Of a DNA stretch of 64,000 nucleotides, positions 8,571 to 17,738 are shown in pieces. The DNA comes from Actinacidiphila alni. GTDB taxonomy: Bacteria > Actinomycetota > Actinomycetes > Streptomycetales > Streptomycetaceae. Under the pieces are notes generated by a model that saw only the letters and a list, made by a program, of their open reading frames with translations, had not been told where the DNA came from and made no database searches. Both the position numbers and the translations under genes were made by a program. The stretch's first letter is position 1, and each line of letters opens with the position of its first letter. The stretch is taken from positions 372,001-436,000 of the forward strand of contig NZ_FONG01000001.1 of NCBI RefSeq assembly GCF_900112845.1. The letters are read 5' to 3'.

Positions 8571-9432
8571 TGTCGGCCTCGTTTCCGCCGCCGAGGACTC
8601 GGACGGCGACATCGCCCAGGGTGTGCAGCGAGAGCAGCAGGACGGTCAGTGCGGCGCCGGGACAGACGATCGCCCAGGGCGCGGTCTGGAACGAACCCTG
8701 CGCCTCCTGGATCATGCCGCCCCAGGAGATCTGGGAGGGGTCGCCCAGACCTATGTAGCTCAGGCCCGCGGAGAGCAGTACGGCCTCGGCCATCTGCATG
8801 CTCGCGTTCGCGACGACCGGCCCGAGACCGTTGGGGGCGACATGGCGCACGATGACCCGCAGACCGCCCACGCCGGCGATCCTGGACGCCTCGACGAATT
8901 CCCGACCGCGCAGCCGCAGCGCTTCGGCGCGGGCCAGCCGTGCCGTGACCGGCCACATCGTGAGTCCGAGGACGACCACCACGACCCACCACTGGTTGCC
9001 GAGGAACGCGACGAGCAGGATCGCCAGGAACAGGTGCGGGATCGTCAGGAACATCTCGACGAGCCGGGAGACGGCGGTGTCGGTCCAGCCGACGAAATAC
9101 CCGGCCAGCAGGCCGAGTACGGTCCCGACGACGAGCGACACCGCGGTCGAGCCGACGGCCAGCACCATGGTGTAGCGCGTCCCCGCCATGATGCGGCTGA
9201 GGACGTCGCGGCCGAGCGAGTCGGTTCCGAAGGGGTGGGCGGCGCTCGGTGACGAGTTCGGCGCAGCCAGCGACTTCGTCGGATCGTCCGGGGTGATCGC
9301 CGAGTGCAGTGCGGCCAGCACCAGCGCGAGGAACATCACGGCGCAGGCCACCGCGACCACGGTGGTCCGCACCGAGGGGCGTCGGCCGGCGGCCCGGAGG
9401 ATCGGGCCACGGGCGGAGAGTGCCTGCTTCAT
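8563..9432 (-). CDS. Peptide ABC transporter permease, DppC-like
   Basis: A 289-residue membrane protein with a cytoplasmic start and an early transmembrane segment (VVAVACAVMFLALVLAAL). DppC-type motifs follow: HPFGTDSLGRDVLSRI after the first helix and an EAA loop (ALRLRGREFVEASRIAGVGG). Its start overlaps the stop of the DppB gene by 4 bp (ATGA), and its end overlaps the ATPase start, so the three form a tightly coupled unit. Confidence 0.93.
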   Translation of the reverse strand: MKQALSARGPILRAAGRRPSVRTTVVAVACAVMFLALVLAALHSAITPDDPTKSLAAPNSSPSAAHPFGTDSLGRDVLSRIMAGTRYTMVLAVGSTAVSLVVGTVLGLLAGYFVGWTDTAVSRLVEMFLTIPHLFLAILLVAFLGNQWWVVVVVLGLTMWPVTARLARAEALRLRGREFVEASRIAGVGGLRVIVRHVAPNGLGPVVANASMQMAEAVLLSAGLSYIGLGDPSQISWGGMIQEAQGSFQTAPWAIVCPGAALTVLLLSLHTLGDVAVRVLGGGNEADIV

Positions 9433-10388
9433 GTGAGCCTCACCCGTGGGTCGACCACCGCGTACAGCACGTCGGTGGCGATGGTCGCGAGGACGACGGC
9501 GACCGCGACCACCTCGAACACGCCCATGATCAGCGGGAGATCGCGCTGGCCGATGGCGCCCGCCATCAGCGTGCCGAGGCCGGGCCAGGAGAAGACCGCC
9601 TCCGTCAGCAGGGCCCCGCCGAGGGACTGGCCGAGGGTGAGGCCGGCCATGGTCAGCACCGGGAGCAGGGCGTTGCGCAGCCCGTGCCGGAAGAACACGC
9701 GCCGTTCGCCGAATCCGATCGCGCGCGCCGTGCGGATGTACTCCTCCGTCATCACCGCCGACATGCGCGCCCGCGTCAGCCGGTAGTAGACCGGGAAGGT
9801 GTAGAGCGCCAGGGCGACGGTGGGCAGTACCAGGTGCCGCAGGCCGTCGCCGACGGCCGCCGCGCCGGTGGGCCGGGGGAAGCTGTACTGGCCGCCGGCG
9901 GGCAGCCAGTGCGCCTGGATCGCCAGGAAGTAGACCAGCAGCAGACCGAGCCAGAAGATCGGGATCGAGTACAGCGTCAGGCCGACCACGTTGAGCACCG
10001 CCTCGCGGACCGTACCGGCCGCCCGCGAGGCGTAGGCCCCGAGCAGGGTGCCGCCGCCGATGCCGAGCAGCAGCCCGCAGGCCACCAGTTGCAGCGAGGC
10101 GCCGATCCGTCCGGAGATCACCGTGGTCACCGGCTCCTGGAAGCTGTACGACATGCCCAGGTCGCCGCTGAACAGCCGCCTGAAGTAGGCGCCCAACTGA
10201 CCGAGCAGCGGCTGGCCGAGACCGTACTGGTGACGGATCTGCTCGATGTACTGCGGTGAGGCGTTGTCCCCCGCCAGGGCGTAGGCGGGGTCGCCAGGCG
10301 CGAGACGGACGACCAGGAAGGTCATCAGCACGAGGAAGACCAGCGTGGGGACCGCTTGGCCCACCCGGATCAGTGAATAGCGCAGCAT
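9429..10388 (-). CDS. Peptide ABC transporter permease, DppB-like
   Basis: A 319-residue integral membrane protein. The ATG at 10388 follows AGGAG. The N-terminus MLRYSLIRVGQAVPTLVFLV is the first helix, and VRLAPGDPAYALAG is the usual DppB/OppB motif. The EAA-type loop reads EEYIRTARAIGFGERRVFFR. It pairs with the DppC-like protein to form the channel. The gene sits 29 bp downstream of the dipeptidase gene in the same operon. Confidence 0.93.
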   Translation of the reverse strand: MLRYSLIRVGQAVPTLVFLVLMTFLVVRLAPGDPAYALAGDNASPQYIEQIRHQYGLGQPLLGQLGAYFRRLFSGDLGMSYSFQEPVTTVISGRIGASLQLVACGLLLGIGGGTLLGAYASRAAGTVREAVLNVVGLTLYSIPIFWLGLLLVYFLAIQAHWLPAGGQYSFPRPTGAAAVGDGLRHLVLPTVALALYTFPVYYRLTRARMSAVMTEEYIRTARAIGFGERRVFFRHGLRNALLPVLTMAGLTLGQSLGGALLTEAVFSWPGLGTLMAGAIGQRDLPLIMGVFEVVAVAVVLATIATDVLYAVVDPRVRLT

Positions 10389-10417
10389 CGGTCGCTCCTG
10401 GGCCCGGACGCGGGCAC

Positions 10418-11452
10418 TCAGTCCCAGACCTCGCCGAAGACCCGCATCCAGTTGCCGCCGACGATCTTCGCGATGTCGGCGGAGGCGTAGCCGCGGGCCG
10501 CCAGTCCCGCCGCGACCTCGGGGAACCGGGCCAGCGACTCGAAGCCGTCGGCGTACACCGTGTCCCAGGTGTACTTGCGCACGAGGTCGGGGAAGCGCCG
10601 TCCCGAATTGCTCATCCACCGGACCGCCCAGTGCTCGGCGATGTCCGTGCCGATGGCGACATGGCCGGGGCCGACCAGCTGTACGGCGTGGTCCACGTGG
10701 TCGAGGAAGTCGTCGAGCGTGGGGCGCTCGCCGGACGCGGGCTCGACGAACGGCGCGTACGGCGATATGCCCACCAGCCCGCCGCGTTCGGCGATCAGGC
10801 GGATCTCCTCGTCCGACTTGTTGCGCGGCGACTCGGTGAGGGCGAGGCATCCGGTGTGCGAGAACACCGCGGGCCTGGCCGAGTACGCGATCGCGTCCAT
10901 GCCGGTGCGGTGCCCGACGTGGGAGAGGTCGATGAGGATGCCCGCCCGGTCCATCTCCTTGATGACCTGCTGCCCCATGGTGGTCAGGCCGCGGTTCTCC
11001 GGTTCGAAACAGCCGTCGCCGAGCCGGTTGCGCTCGTTGTAGGTGAGCTGGATGATGCGGACGCCGTTGCGGTAGAAGAACGGAACGAGATTGACCGGGT
11101 CGGCCTCGACCGGCATGCCGTTCTGGAAGGCCAGCACGATCGCGAGCTTGCCGTCCGCCTTGGCCTGCCGGATGTCCTCCGAGGTCGTCGCGATGACGCA
11201 GCGGTCCGGGTAGATCTCGGCGAGGTTGTAGTAGACGTTCATCTCCTGGACCGCGTCGAAGAATCCGCCGACCTGCTGGGCGCCGACCTGTGCGGACAGG
11301 GAGACGCAGACGGCCGTGACTCCGGCCGCGCGGATCTTCTCGAAGAAGCTGTCGGATCCGATCCTGGGCGTGCAGCCGTCGACGACGATCATTTCGTCGT
11401 AGCCGATGTCGCTCATGACGCCGTTGGTAACGGGTTCGGTGGTTGTCGTCAC
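10418..11452 (-). CDS. Membrane dipeptidase family (peptidase M19)
   Basis: 344 residues, started at a GTG after CGAGGAA. It belongs to the zinc-dependent renal dipeptidase (M19) family, TIM-barrel enzymes that split dipeptides, often with a D-residue or dehydro residue at the C-terminal position. Visible family features are MIVVDGCTPR at the N-terminus, the metal-pocket segments DLSHVGHRTG and VFSHTGC, and IGTDIAEHW. No signal peptide is seen, so it should act in the cytoplasm on imported dipeptides. Its place between the binding protein and the permeases supports that coupling. Confidence 0.88.
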   Translation of the reverse strand: MTTTTEPVTNGVMSDIGYDEMIVVDGCTPRIGSDSFFEKIRAAGVTAVCVSLSAQVGAQQVGGFFDAVQEMNVYYNLAEIYPDRCVIATTSEDIRQAKADGKLAIVLAFQNGMPVEADPVNLVPFFYRNGVRIIQLTYNERNRLGDGCFEPENRGLTTMGQQVIKEMDRAGILIDLSHVGHRTGMDAIAYSARPAVFSHTGCLALTESPRNKSDEEIRLIAERGGLVGISPYAPFVEPASGERPTLDDFLDHVDHAVQLVGPGHVAIGTDIAEHWAVRWMSNSGRRFPDLVRKYTWDTVYADGFESLARFPEVAAGLAARGYASADIAKIVGGNWMRVFGEVWD

Positions 11453-11563
11453 GGTGAATTCCTCGGGTTCGGGCCGGGCCGCGGCGAAGCGGCCCGGCCG
11501 GTGAAACGGGTGGAGTGGGTGTGCGGAGCGGCGCCCGTGCGTCGCGCGGGGGCGCGCGGCGGG

Positions 11564-13123
11564 TCAGCCGGAGGCCGTCACCTGCGCGTAGTCGTCAGCG
11601 GGCAGGTCACCCGTCGTGTTCTGCCACCAGAAGCCGGAGTACCGGGAGTCGTAGGCGAACTGGTAGTTCCACTGGAAGAGCGTGTACCGCGGCAGGTCCT
11701 TCGCGACGATCTGCTGGATCTTCCGGTAGTCCTGGCTGCGGACGCTCGCGTCGGAGCTCTTTGCCGCCTCGTCGAAGAGGCGGTCGACCTCCGGATCGGA
11801 ATACCGCATCGCATTGCGGTTGCCGCCGGTCTTCACGTAATTCGCGAAGGTCTGCGGGTCGGGTCCGTGCGGTCCGCCCGACCAGGTGATGTCGAAGTCG
11901 TGTTGCTGCATGATCTTGTCGGCGAAGATCGAGAAGTCGTAGTTCTCGACCTTGAGGCCGATCCCGACCTTTGCGAGCTGCTGTTTGAGCACCTCGCCGA
12001 TCTGCTGCGCGCCGGCCAGGGACGCGGTGAAACCGGTGTAGGTCAGCGAGAACCTGGTGCCCGACTTCTTCGGGTAACCCGCCTGGTCGAGCAGTGCGTT
12101 GGCCGCCGCGACATCGTGCGCGGGCTGTCGCGCCGACGCGTCGTAGTCGCGGGAGGAGGGGTCGTAGACGGTTCCGCTGACCTTCTTGGTTCCGCCGTAG
12201 ACGAGGTCGTTGATCTCCCCGGGATCCAGGGCCTGCGCTATCGCGGTCCGCACCTTGAGGTCGTTGAGCGGTTTGCGGGCCAGGTTGAAGCCGAGCCAGA
12301 CGTCGGTCGGCGGCGTGGCGGCGGCGGTCTCGACGGTGATTCCTGCGGCCTTCTTCAGCGTCGGGACGGAGGCGTAGTTGGGCGCGTTCGCGATGAACTG
12401 GATTTCGTGCGACTGGAGAGCCGTCACCGCGGCGTCCGGTGAGGAGAAGAAGCGGAACGAGAGCGCCTTTGTTTTCGGGGCCCCGCCGAAATAGCCGGGA
12501 TTGGCCTTCAGTTCGACGTGTGAGCCGGGAGTGAAGGAGGTGACGACGAAGGGGCCGCTGCCGACCGGTTTCTTGTTGGCGGGATTGCTGGTGACGTCGG
12601 TGCCGTCGAAGACGTGCTGCGGGAGGACGACCCAGCCGTAGCGCTGCGCGAGCTGGTCGAGGAAGGAACTGTTGGGCTGCGCCAGCTTCATGACGACCGT
12701 CTGCGCGTCCGGCGCGGTGACGGCGGACACTCCGGCGAGCGCAGCTGCCCCGTACCCCTTCTCCTTGATGATGGATTTCGCGGTCCACATCACGTCGGCG
12801 CTGGTGAGGGGCTTTCCGTCGGACCACTTCACGCCGGAGCGCAGGTGGAAGGTGTAGGTGAGGCCGTCGGCGCTCTTCTGCCAGTTTCTGGCCAGGTCGC
12901 CGTGGACCTCGTCGTCGTACCCGTAATTGACCAGCCGACTGTAGATGTTGTCCATGATGAAGTAGTTGGCCGGGTCGTACGCGTAGTCGGGGTTGAGTGT
13001 TTTGGGTGCGTAGGTGAGTCCCACGACCAGGGAGTCCGATCCTCCGGCATTCGTGGACCCGCTCGTCGAGCAAGCGGTGAGAACAATTGCCGATGCCGCT
13101 ACCACGAATGCCTTGAATTTCAT
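11564..13123 (-). CDS. Peptide ABC transporter substrate-binding lipoprotein (SBP family 5)
   Basis: 519 residues. The signal peptide MKFKAFVVAASAIVLTAC ends in a lipobox with Cys18, so the mature protein is membrane-anchored. The rest fits the large family 5 binding proteins for di- and oligopeptides (VVGLTYAPKTLNPDYAYD; TYTFHLRSGVKWSDGKPLTS; DFDITWSGGPHGPDP). It is the first gene of the transporter operon. The 208-bp gap in front of it contains a 36-bp inverted repeat at 13191-13226. Confidence 0.93.
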   Translation of the reverse strand: MKFKAFVVAASAIVLTACSTSGSTNAGGSDSLVVGLTYAPKTLNPDYAYDPANYFIMDNIYSRLVNYGYDDEVHGDLARNWQKSADGLTYTFHLRSGVKWSDGKPLTSADVMWTAKSIIKEKGYGAAALAGVSAVTAPDAQTVVMKLAQPNSSFLDQLAQRYGWVVLPQHVFDGTDVTSNPANKKPVGSGPFVVTSFTPGSHVELKANPGYFGGAPKTKALSFRFFSSPDAAVTALQSHEIQFIANAPNYASVPTLKKAAGITVETAAATPPTDVWLGFNLARKPLNDLKVRTAIAQALDPGEINDLVYGGTKKVSGTVYDPSSRDYDASARQPAHDVAAANALLDQAGYPKKSGTRFSLTYTGFTASLAGAQQIGEVLKQQLAKVGIGLKVENYDFSIFADKIMQQHDFDITWSGGPHGPDPQTFANYVKTGGNRNAMRYSDPEVDRLFDEAAKSSDASVRSQDYRKIQQIVAKDLPRYTLFQWNYQFAYDSRYSGFWWQNTTGDLPADDYAQVTASG

Positions 13124-13190
13124 TTCTGGCTTCTCCGTGACGTTCTCGAATGCGATGCCCCGACGGCTTCGCCTCGTGTGATGGAGAAGA

Positions 13191-13226
13191 ACCTACTGTC
13201 GCTCGGTGTAGCGAGCAACAGTAGGT
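13191..13226. repeat. 36-bp inverted repeat upstream of peptide operon
   Basis: 15-base arms (from ACCTACTGTCGCTCG) pair around a 6-base loop with one mismatch. Read leftward it is followed by TTCTTCT, so it could terminate the nitrilase-family gene. It also sits 68 bp before the binding-protein start and could be an operator or attenuator of the peptide operon. Confidence 0.6.
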
Positions 13227-13331
13227 CTCTATAAAATTGAGGAATGTGACGATAGGATTCGGAAATCATCACCGAACAATGTGATCGATGTGTTTCCGAC
13301 GATGACGCGTGCGTAAAAAATCTTCGGGTCG

Positions 13332-14222
13332 TCACACGTGCCGGGGGCCGGCGTCCGAGGGCCGGGGAGTGGCCAGGACGTCGAAGCGCCAGTGCCGCAG
13401 CACCGGAAGACTCGCCCGCGCGTGGTCGATCTGCCGGTGCGAGATCCGCGCCAGGATCAGCCCGGGATCGTGCCCGGTGGACGCGAGCACGGACCCGAGC
13501 GGATCCACGATCATCGAGCGGCCGACGCAGGTCGGGCCGCATTCGCCGCTGGCGACGACGGACACGGTGTTGTCCAACGCCCGTGCGCGTACAGCCAGTT
13601 CCCACTGGTCGGCCTTGCCCGGCCCGTCCGCCCAGGCCGCCGGGACCGCCAGGATGTCGGCGCCGCGCAGGGCCAGCAATCGGGACAGCTCGGGGAACCG
13701 CACGTCGTAGCAGGTCAGCATGGAGATGCCGAAGCCGCCCAGCCGGAGGACCGGCGGGATCTCGTCGGCGGCCAGCATCCGCGCGGACTCGCCCCCGTCG
13801 AACGCGTCGTAGAGATGGAGCTTGCGGTAGCGCGCGATCACCTGCCCGGCACGGACCACGACCAGCGTGTTGTACGGCAGGCCGCGCCCGGACTCCTCGT
13901 ATACACCCGCCACCACCACGACGTGCTTGCCCGCGGTGGCGGCGCGCAGCCCGCCGACGAACGCACCGTCCAGCGGCTGCGCCGCCGCGACGGCTCTGTG
14001 CTGCTCGTGCTTCGGGAAGCGGGCGAGCACCCCCTCCGGCAGGACCAGGAGGTCCGCGCCCGCCGCCTCGGCACGGTCGACCAGCGCGCGGGCCTGGCCG
14101 AGGTTGGCGCTCCACGACTCCCGGACCGCGAACTGCCCGGCCGCCAGCAGCAGCGAGGGCACGGCGGGCGACGTGCAGGAGGACGTGACGGCGTCGGTGG
14201 CGTTCGGGTGTTCCGAGGACAT
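13332..14222 (-). CDS. Carbon-nitrogen hydrolase (nitrilase superfamily amidase)
   Basis: 296 residues. All three catalytic residues of the superfamily are in place: Glu in LVLPEGVLARF, Lys in YRKLHLYDAF and Cys in MLTCYDVRFPE. These enzymes cleave amides, nitriles or carbamoyl groups; the sequence is closer to aliphatic amidase / omega-amidase types than to true nitrilases. It is cytoplasmic, with no signal peptide. It lies upstream of the peptide transporter on the same strand but is separated by a strong inverted repeat, so joint transcription is uncertain. The ATG at 14222 is chosen; a TTG 12 bases earlier is possible. Confidence 0.9.
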   Translation of the reverse strand: MSSEHPNATDAVTSSCTSPAVPSLLLAAGQFAVRESWSANLGQARALVDRAEAAGADLLVLPEGVLARFPKHEQHRAVAAAQPLDGAFVGGLRAATAGKHVVVVAGVYEESGRGLPYNTLVVVRAGQVIARYRKLHLYDAFDGGESARMLAADEIPPVLRLGGFGISMLTCYDVRFPELSRLLALRGADILAVPAAWADGPGKADQWELAVRARALDNTVSVVASGECGPTCVGRSMIVDPLGSVLASTGHDPGLILARISHRQIDHARASLPVLRHWRFDVLATPRPSDAGPRHV

Positions 14223-14584
14223 GGGTCGGCCCAATCTCTGGAAGAACGACGGTCGGGGGTGCGGTGCTCGCGGTTCGGGCCGGGGCCGGTGGGGTCCTTC
14301 GGGCTTTGCCGTGTCGGGCCGGCGTCAGGACGAAGGGGGCGGCGCGCGGGGGAGAGGCGCGCAAGTGCAGCCGCGACGCGTGAGACGGTCGCGGGTCCGG
14401 CCGGCTCACTCGTCCGCCGGGGTGGCTCGCACCCGGACAGCGGGTCGTGGCGGGCCGTCGGGTACGCCACAGTACCCGGCGCCGCGGCGCCCGAACAGTG
14501 GGCGGGGCGCTGCCGTCGACGGTGGCGCGGTGGCGCGGTGTCGCGGGAGGGAGCCGAGAGAAGAAGCCTTACGAAAAAGGAGCG
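14223..14584. other. Intergenic region, no gene seen
   Basis: 360 bp of very GC-rich sequence between the amidase start and the terminator of the M15 peptidase gene. It should carry the amidase promoter. I see no convincing coding frame or repeat here. Confidence 0.5.
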
Positions 14585-14624
14585 GGTCGCGTGTCCGGCA
14601 CCGAGAAGTGCCGGACACGCGACC
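14585..14624 (-). terminator. Strong rho-independent terminator of the M15 peptidase gene
   Basis: Perfect 17-bp arms (starting GGTCGCGTGTCCGGCAC) enclose a 6-base loop. Read on the minus strand the hairpin is followed within a few bases by CTCCTTTTTCG, a T run. It lies 45 bp past the peptidase stop. Confidence 0.85.
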
Positions 14625-14669
14625 GCGCGTCGGTGCGGAGCCATCGGCCCCGCGTGCTGCCTGTGGGTG

Positions 14670-15404
14670 TCAGATGCCGCAGGAGGAGGCGTGCCAGTAG
14701 CGGGAGCCCTGGTCGCCGAGGTGTGCGTGGGTGCTGTGTCCCGGGTAGCCGGGGCCGAGGATCTCGTTGAAGCCGTGGTAGCGCGCCTCTTGGACGATCC
14801 GGCAGAAGCTCGGGGAACCGGTCAGGTCCACGGCACGGCCGTAGAGGTGGTTGCTGCCCGACGCTCCGCCGACCGCGCTGTTGCACGAGTAGGAGCGGAA
14901 GCCGCTGCTGGTGGTGAGCGGGCTGTCGCCCAGCGCGTGCCGCAGCGCCTCCAGCTTCCACATCAGCCGCAGGGCGTTGTCGCGCGCGGTCGCGGCGCTG
15001 ACGGCGCCGCCGGTCCAGGTGGAGTTGCAGCGGTTCAGCTCACCGAAGGTGAAGTGCACGGGGGTGCAGTCGCTGTCCTGCAGCGCGCCGATCTTGCCGA
15101 AGGTCTGCGGCCCGGCGATGCCGTCCGCGGTCAGGCCGTACGCCTGCTGGAAGCGGACGACGGCGGCCTTGGTCGCGGGCCCGAACTGCCCGTCGACCGC
15201 CAGGACGGCTCCGTATCCGGGGTATCCCGCGATCCGGATCTGGAGCTGTCGCACGTCTTCGCCGCTGGCGCCCTGCGAGAGGGTGCGGCCCCAGGAATAG
15301 CATCCGGCGGCGTGCGCGGAGCCCGCGGTGGCGGCCGACCCGATGAACATTACTGACGCAAACATGACAACTGCGAGTAATGTGCGGGCGTAACGTCTCA
15401 GCAT
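14670..15404 (-). CDS. Secreted zinc D-Ala-D-Ala carboxypeptidase-like peptidase M15 with peptidoglycan-binding domain
   Basis: 244 residues from an ATG at 15404 preceded by GGAGG. A Sec signal (MLRRYARTLLAVVMFASVMF, cleavage at AHAA) leads into a PG_binding_1 domain (residues about 40-95, GEDVRQLQIRIAGYPG...AVDGQFGPATKAAV). The C-terminal M15 domain has the zinc motif HLYGRAVD and the second ligand region HAHLGD, with the SGFRSYSCNS loop. This matches the Streptomyces albus G type DD-carboxypeptidase layout. It should trim peptidoglycan stem peptides outside the cell. Confidence 0.92.
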   Translation of the reverse strand: MLRRYARTLLAVVMFASVMFIGSAATAGSAHAAGCYSWGRTLSQGASGEDVRQLQIRIAGYPGYGAVLAVDGQFGPATKAAVVRFQQAYGLTADGIAGPQTFGKIGALQDSDCTPVHFTFGELNRCNSTWTGGAVSAATARDNALRLMWKLEALRHALGDSPLTTSSGFRSYSCNSAVGGASGSNHLYGRAVDLTGSPSFCRIVQEARYHGFNEILGPGYPGHSTHAHLGDQGSRYWHASSCGI

Positions 15405-15578
15405 TGTTCCTCCACGTGGGGGACTACTGGATCTCCGAGCGTGCCCGACGCTGTCAACGCGCGTCAACCACACCTTGGCCTCGTCTTTCTCCTGAGCGCG
15501 TCTTCGCCGCCGCCGGTCGCCGCTGCGGATGCCGGGAGCGTGGGCGTGGGGGACCATCGGAGGGTGGACGGAGGTGGC

Positions 15579-17660
15579 GTGGGCGCGACAGGGCCAGTGT
15601 TCGGCATGGCGGACGTGACCGGTCCGGCGGTCGGAGTGGGCGTCGTCGCCGATACCGATCTCGTCCTGGTGGAGTGCGATCCGTACTTCCGTGAGGTCTT
15701 CGGCGGTTGGGCAGTCGGCGAGCCGGCGCGGGCGGCACTGCCCGGAAAAGTGCGACGGCCCCTGGTGGCCGTTCTGGCCGATGTCGCCCGGCACGGTGGT
15801 CCGCGGCAGTCCGTGGTTCCGCTCGACGGGCCGTCGCGTGAGGGCGGGGCCGGGCGGTACTGCGTCGTGAGCTGTACCAGGGCCGGGTCGGGGCACGGGT
15901 CGGCCACGACCGTACTGGTCAGCGTGTTCGACGGCCTGCCGGGCGCGTCCGCCACGGATCCCGGCGACGCGGGCGAGGGCGCCGGGCCTCCTGAGCGGGA
16001 CCGGGCGCTGGAACGCTACGAGGCCCTGCTCTCGGGAATCCCCCAGGTCGTGTGGTCGATGTCCGCCGAGGGCCGGGTGGACATCCTGGTGGGGCGCAGG
16101 GGCGATCTGGGTGACTTTCAGCAGCACGACGCCGCGGCCGGAGCGTGGATGGAAGCGGTGCACCCCAAGGACCGGGCGTGGTTCGCGCCGCAGTGGCAGG
16201 CCACGGCTGAGGGGCAGGCGATCCTCGACGCGGTGGTCAGAGTACGGCAGGGACGGCAGTCGAACGAGTACTCGCACGTCAACATCGTCGCCGTTCCGGT
16301 GATGCGTGACGGCCGGGTGACCGAGTGGATCGGGACCGCGGCGGACGCCGAAACGCAGTGGCGAGCGCGGATGCGCGAGCGCCTGCTGTCCCGCATGGTC
16401 GCCGTGCCGGCCGCACGGGATCTGCAGAGCGCCCTCGCGACGGCCGCGTCCGCGGTGGTGCCCGACGTGGTCGACGTCTTCGCCGTCTTCCAACTGTGGC
16501 AGGGCGGGCGGGTCGGCTTCGATCCCAGGCGCGGCGCGCCGATCTCGGTGGCACGGGCGGGTATGTCGGTCGCGGACGGCCTTCCGACCCCTCCCGCGCT
16601 CGACACGGGCTTCCACCTCGGACCGCTGGCCCTCAAGACGATCACGGACCAACAGGTCCAGCGTGTCGTGTTCGCCCCCGGCAACCCTCCCGAAAGCGGG
16701 CTGTCGGACGAGGCGCACGCATGGATGCGCCAGGCGAAGGCGTCCGGGGTGACCATGATGCCGGTCGTCATCGACGGGCGCACGGTCGCCCTGGCGGGCG
16801 CCGCGAACTGCGGGGACAACCCGCCCCCGAGCGACACGGAACTCGCCCTGCTCGGGGAAGTCCTCAACGAACTCGGCGGACCGCTGCGCCGCACCTTCGA
16901 ACTCGAAACGGCGCGTACGACCGCCCTCACGCTCCAGCGGTCGTTCCTGACCGGTCTTCCCACCGTCGACGCGGTGGAGATGGCGGCCCTCTACCAGCCG
17001 GCGGACGCCGCCGCGGAGGTCGGCGGGGACTGGTACGACGTGACGCCGCTGCCGGACGGGGCGATCGCCCTGACCATCGGCGACGTCGCCGGCCACGACC
17101 TGGCGGCGGCCACCATGATGGGCCGGGTCAACAGCATGCTCCGGGGGATCTCCTACGTCAGCACGACAGGACCGGCCCACGTGATGGGCCGCCTCGACGA
17201 GGCCCTGCACAGCCTCACGGCCCACACCATGATCACCGCCGTCCACGCCGTCGCCGCCCGGGACCACGACGGATGGTGCCTCACCGTGTCCAACGCCGGT
17301 CATCCTCCGCCCCTGATCATTCCCTCCGACGGCGCGCCGTCGCGCTACCTCCACCCGGACCACGCGCCGGACCCGCCCCTGGGCGCGGGCTTCGCCGGCC
17401 CGCGCCACGAGCACCGCCACCGCCTCGCGCCGGGCGACATGCTGGTCCTGTACACCGACGGACTGGTCGAGGAGCACACCGCGGACATCACCGACCGGCT
17501 GAGCAGCCTTCTGCGCCACGCCGACGCCGTACGCGACGACGCCCGCACCCCCGACGAACTCCTCCCGCTCCTGCTCCGGCACGCCGGCACCCCCACCGAC
17601 GACATCGCCATGCTCGCCTTCCGCGTCCAGGACCCGAGGCGAGCGCCCGCACCGCGCTGA
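15579..17660 (+). CDS. PAS-GAF-SpoIIE (PP2C-type) serine phosphatase
   Basis: About 693 residues. The N-terminal 130 residues look like a degenerate PAS domain, followed by a clear PAS domain (RYEALLSGIPQVVWSMSAEG to EWIGTAADAE), a GAF-like domain, and a C-terminal SpoIIE/PP2C phosphatase. The phosphatase has GGDWYDV, IGDVAGHDLAAATMMG, NAGHPPPL, YTDGLVEE and a final TDDIAMLAFR, which carry the metal-binding Asp/Gly residues. No HATPase_c kinase domain is appended, unlike many Streptomyces relatives. Such proteins dephosphorylate anti-sigma-factor antagonists in response to a sensed signal. Start uncertain: the GTG at 15579 follows GGAGG; a GTG at 15441 would add 46 residues of poor character. 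Confidence 0.87.
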   Translation: MGATGPVFGMADVTGPAVGVGVVADTDLVLVECDPYFREVFGGWAVGEPARAALPGKVRRPLVAVLADVARHGGPRQSVVPLDGPSREGGAGRYCVVSCTRAGSGHGSATTVLVSVFDGLPGASATDPGDAGEGAGPPERDRALERYEALLSGIPQVVWSMSAEGRVDILVGRRGDLGDFQQHDAAAGAWMEAVHPKDRAWFAPQWQATAEGQAILDAVVRVRQGRQSNEYSHVNIVAVPVMRDGRVTEWIGTAADAETQWRARMRERLLSRMVAVPAARDLQSALATAASAVVPDVVDVFAVFQLWQGGRVGFDPRRGAPISVARAGMSVADGLPTPPALDTGFHLGPLALKTITDQQVQRVVFAPGNPPESGLSDEAHAWMRQAKASGVTMMPVVIDGRTVALAGAANCGDNPPPSDTELALLGEVLNELGGPLRRTFELETARTTALTLQRSFLTGLPTVDAVEMAALYQPADAAAEVGGDWYDVTPLPDGAIALTIGDVAGHDLAAATMMGRVNSMLRGISYVSTTGPAHVMGRLDEALHSLTAHTMITAVHAVAARDHDGWCLTVSNAGHPPPLIIPSDGAPSRYLHPDHAPDPPLGAGFAGPRHEHRHRLAPGDMLVLYTDGLVEEHTADITDRLSSLLRHADAVRDDARTPDELLPLLLRHAGTPTDDIAMLAFRVQDPRRAPAPR

Positions 17661-17738
17661 TCGCCCTGAGCGGGTCTGCCGTGTTCCGCAAAGGAGGACC
17701 TGTGCGGGGCGACGAGCACGCCCGCCGGCTGGATCGAG

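Noticed and set aside
13338-15356. 672-codon plus-strand frame across the amidase and M15 genes
   Set aside because: It is antisense to two genes with intact catalytic motifs, and crosses a strong terminator.
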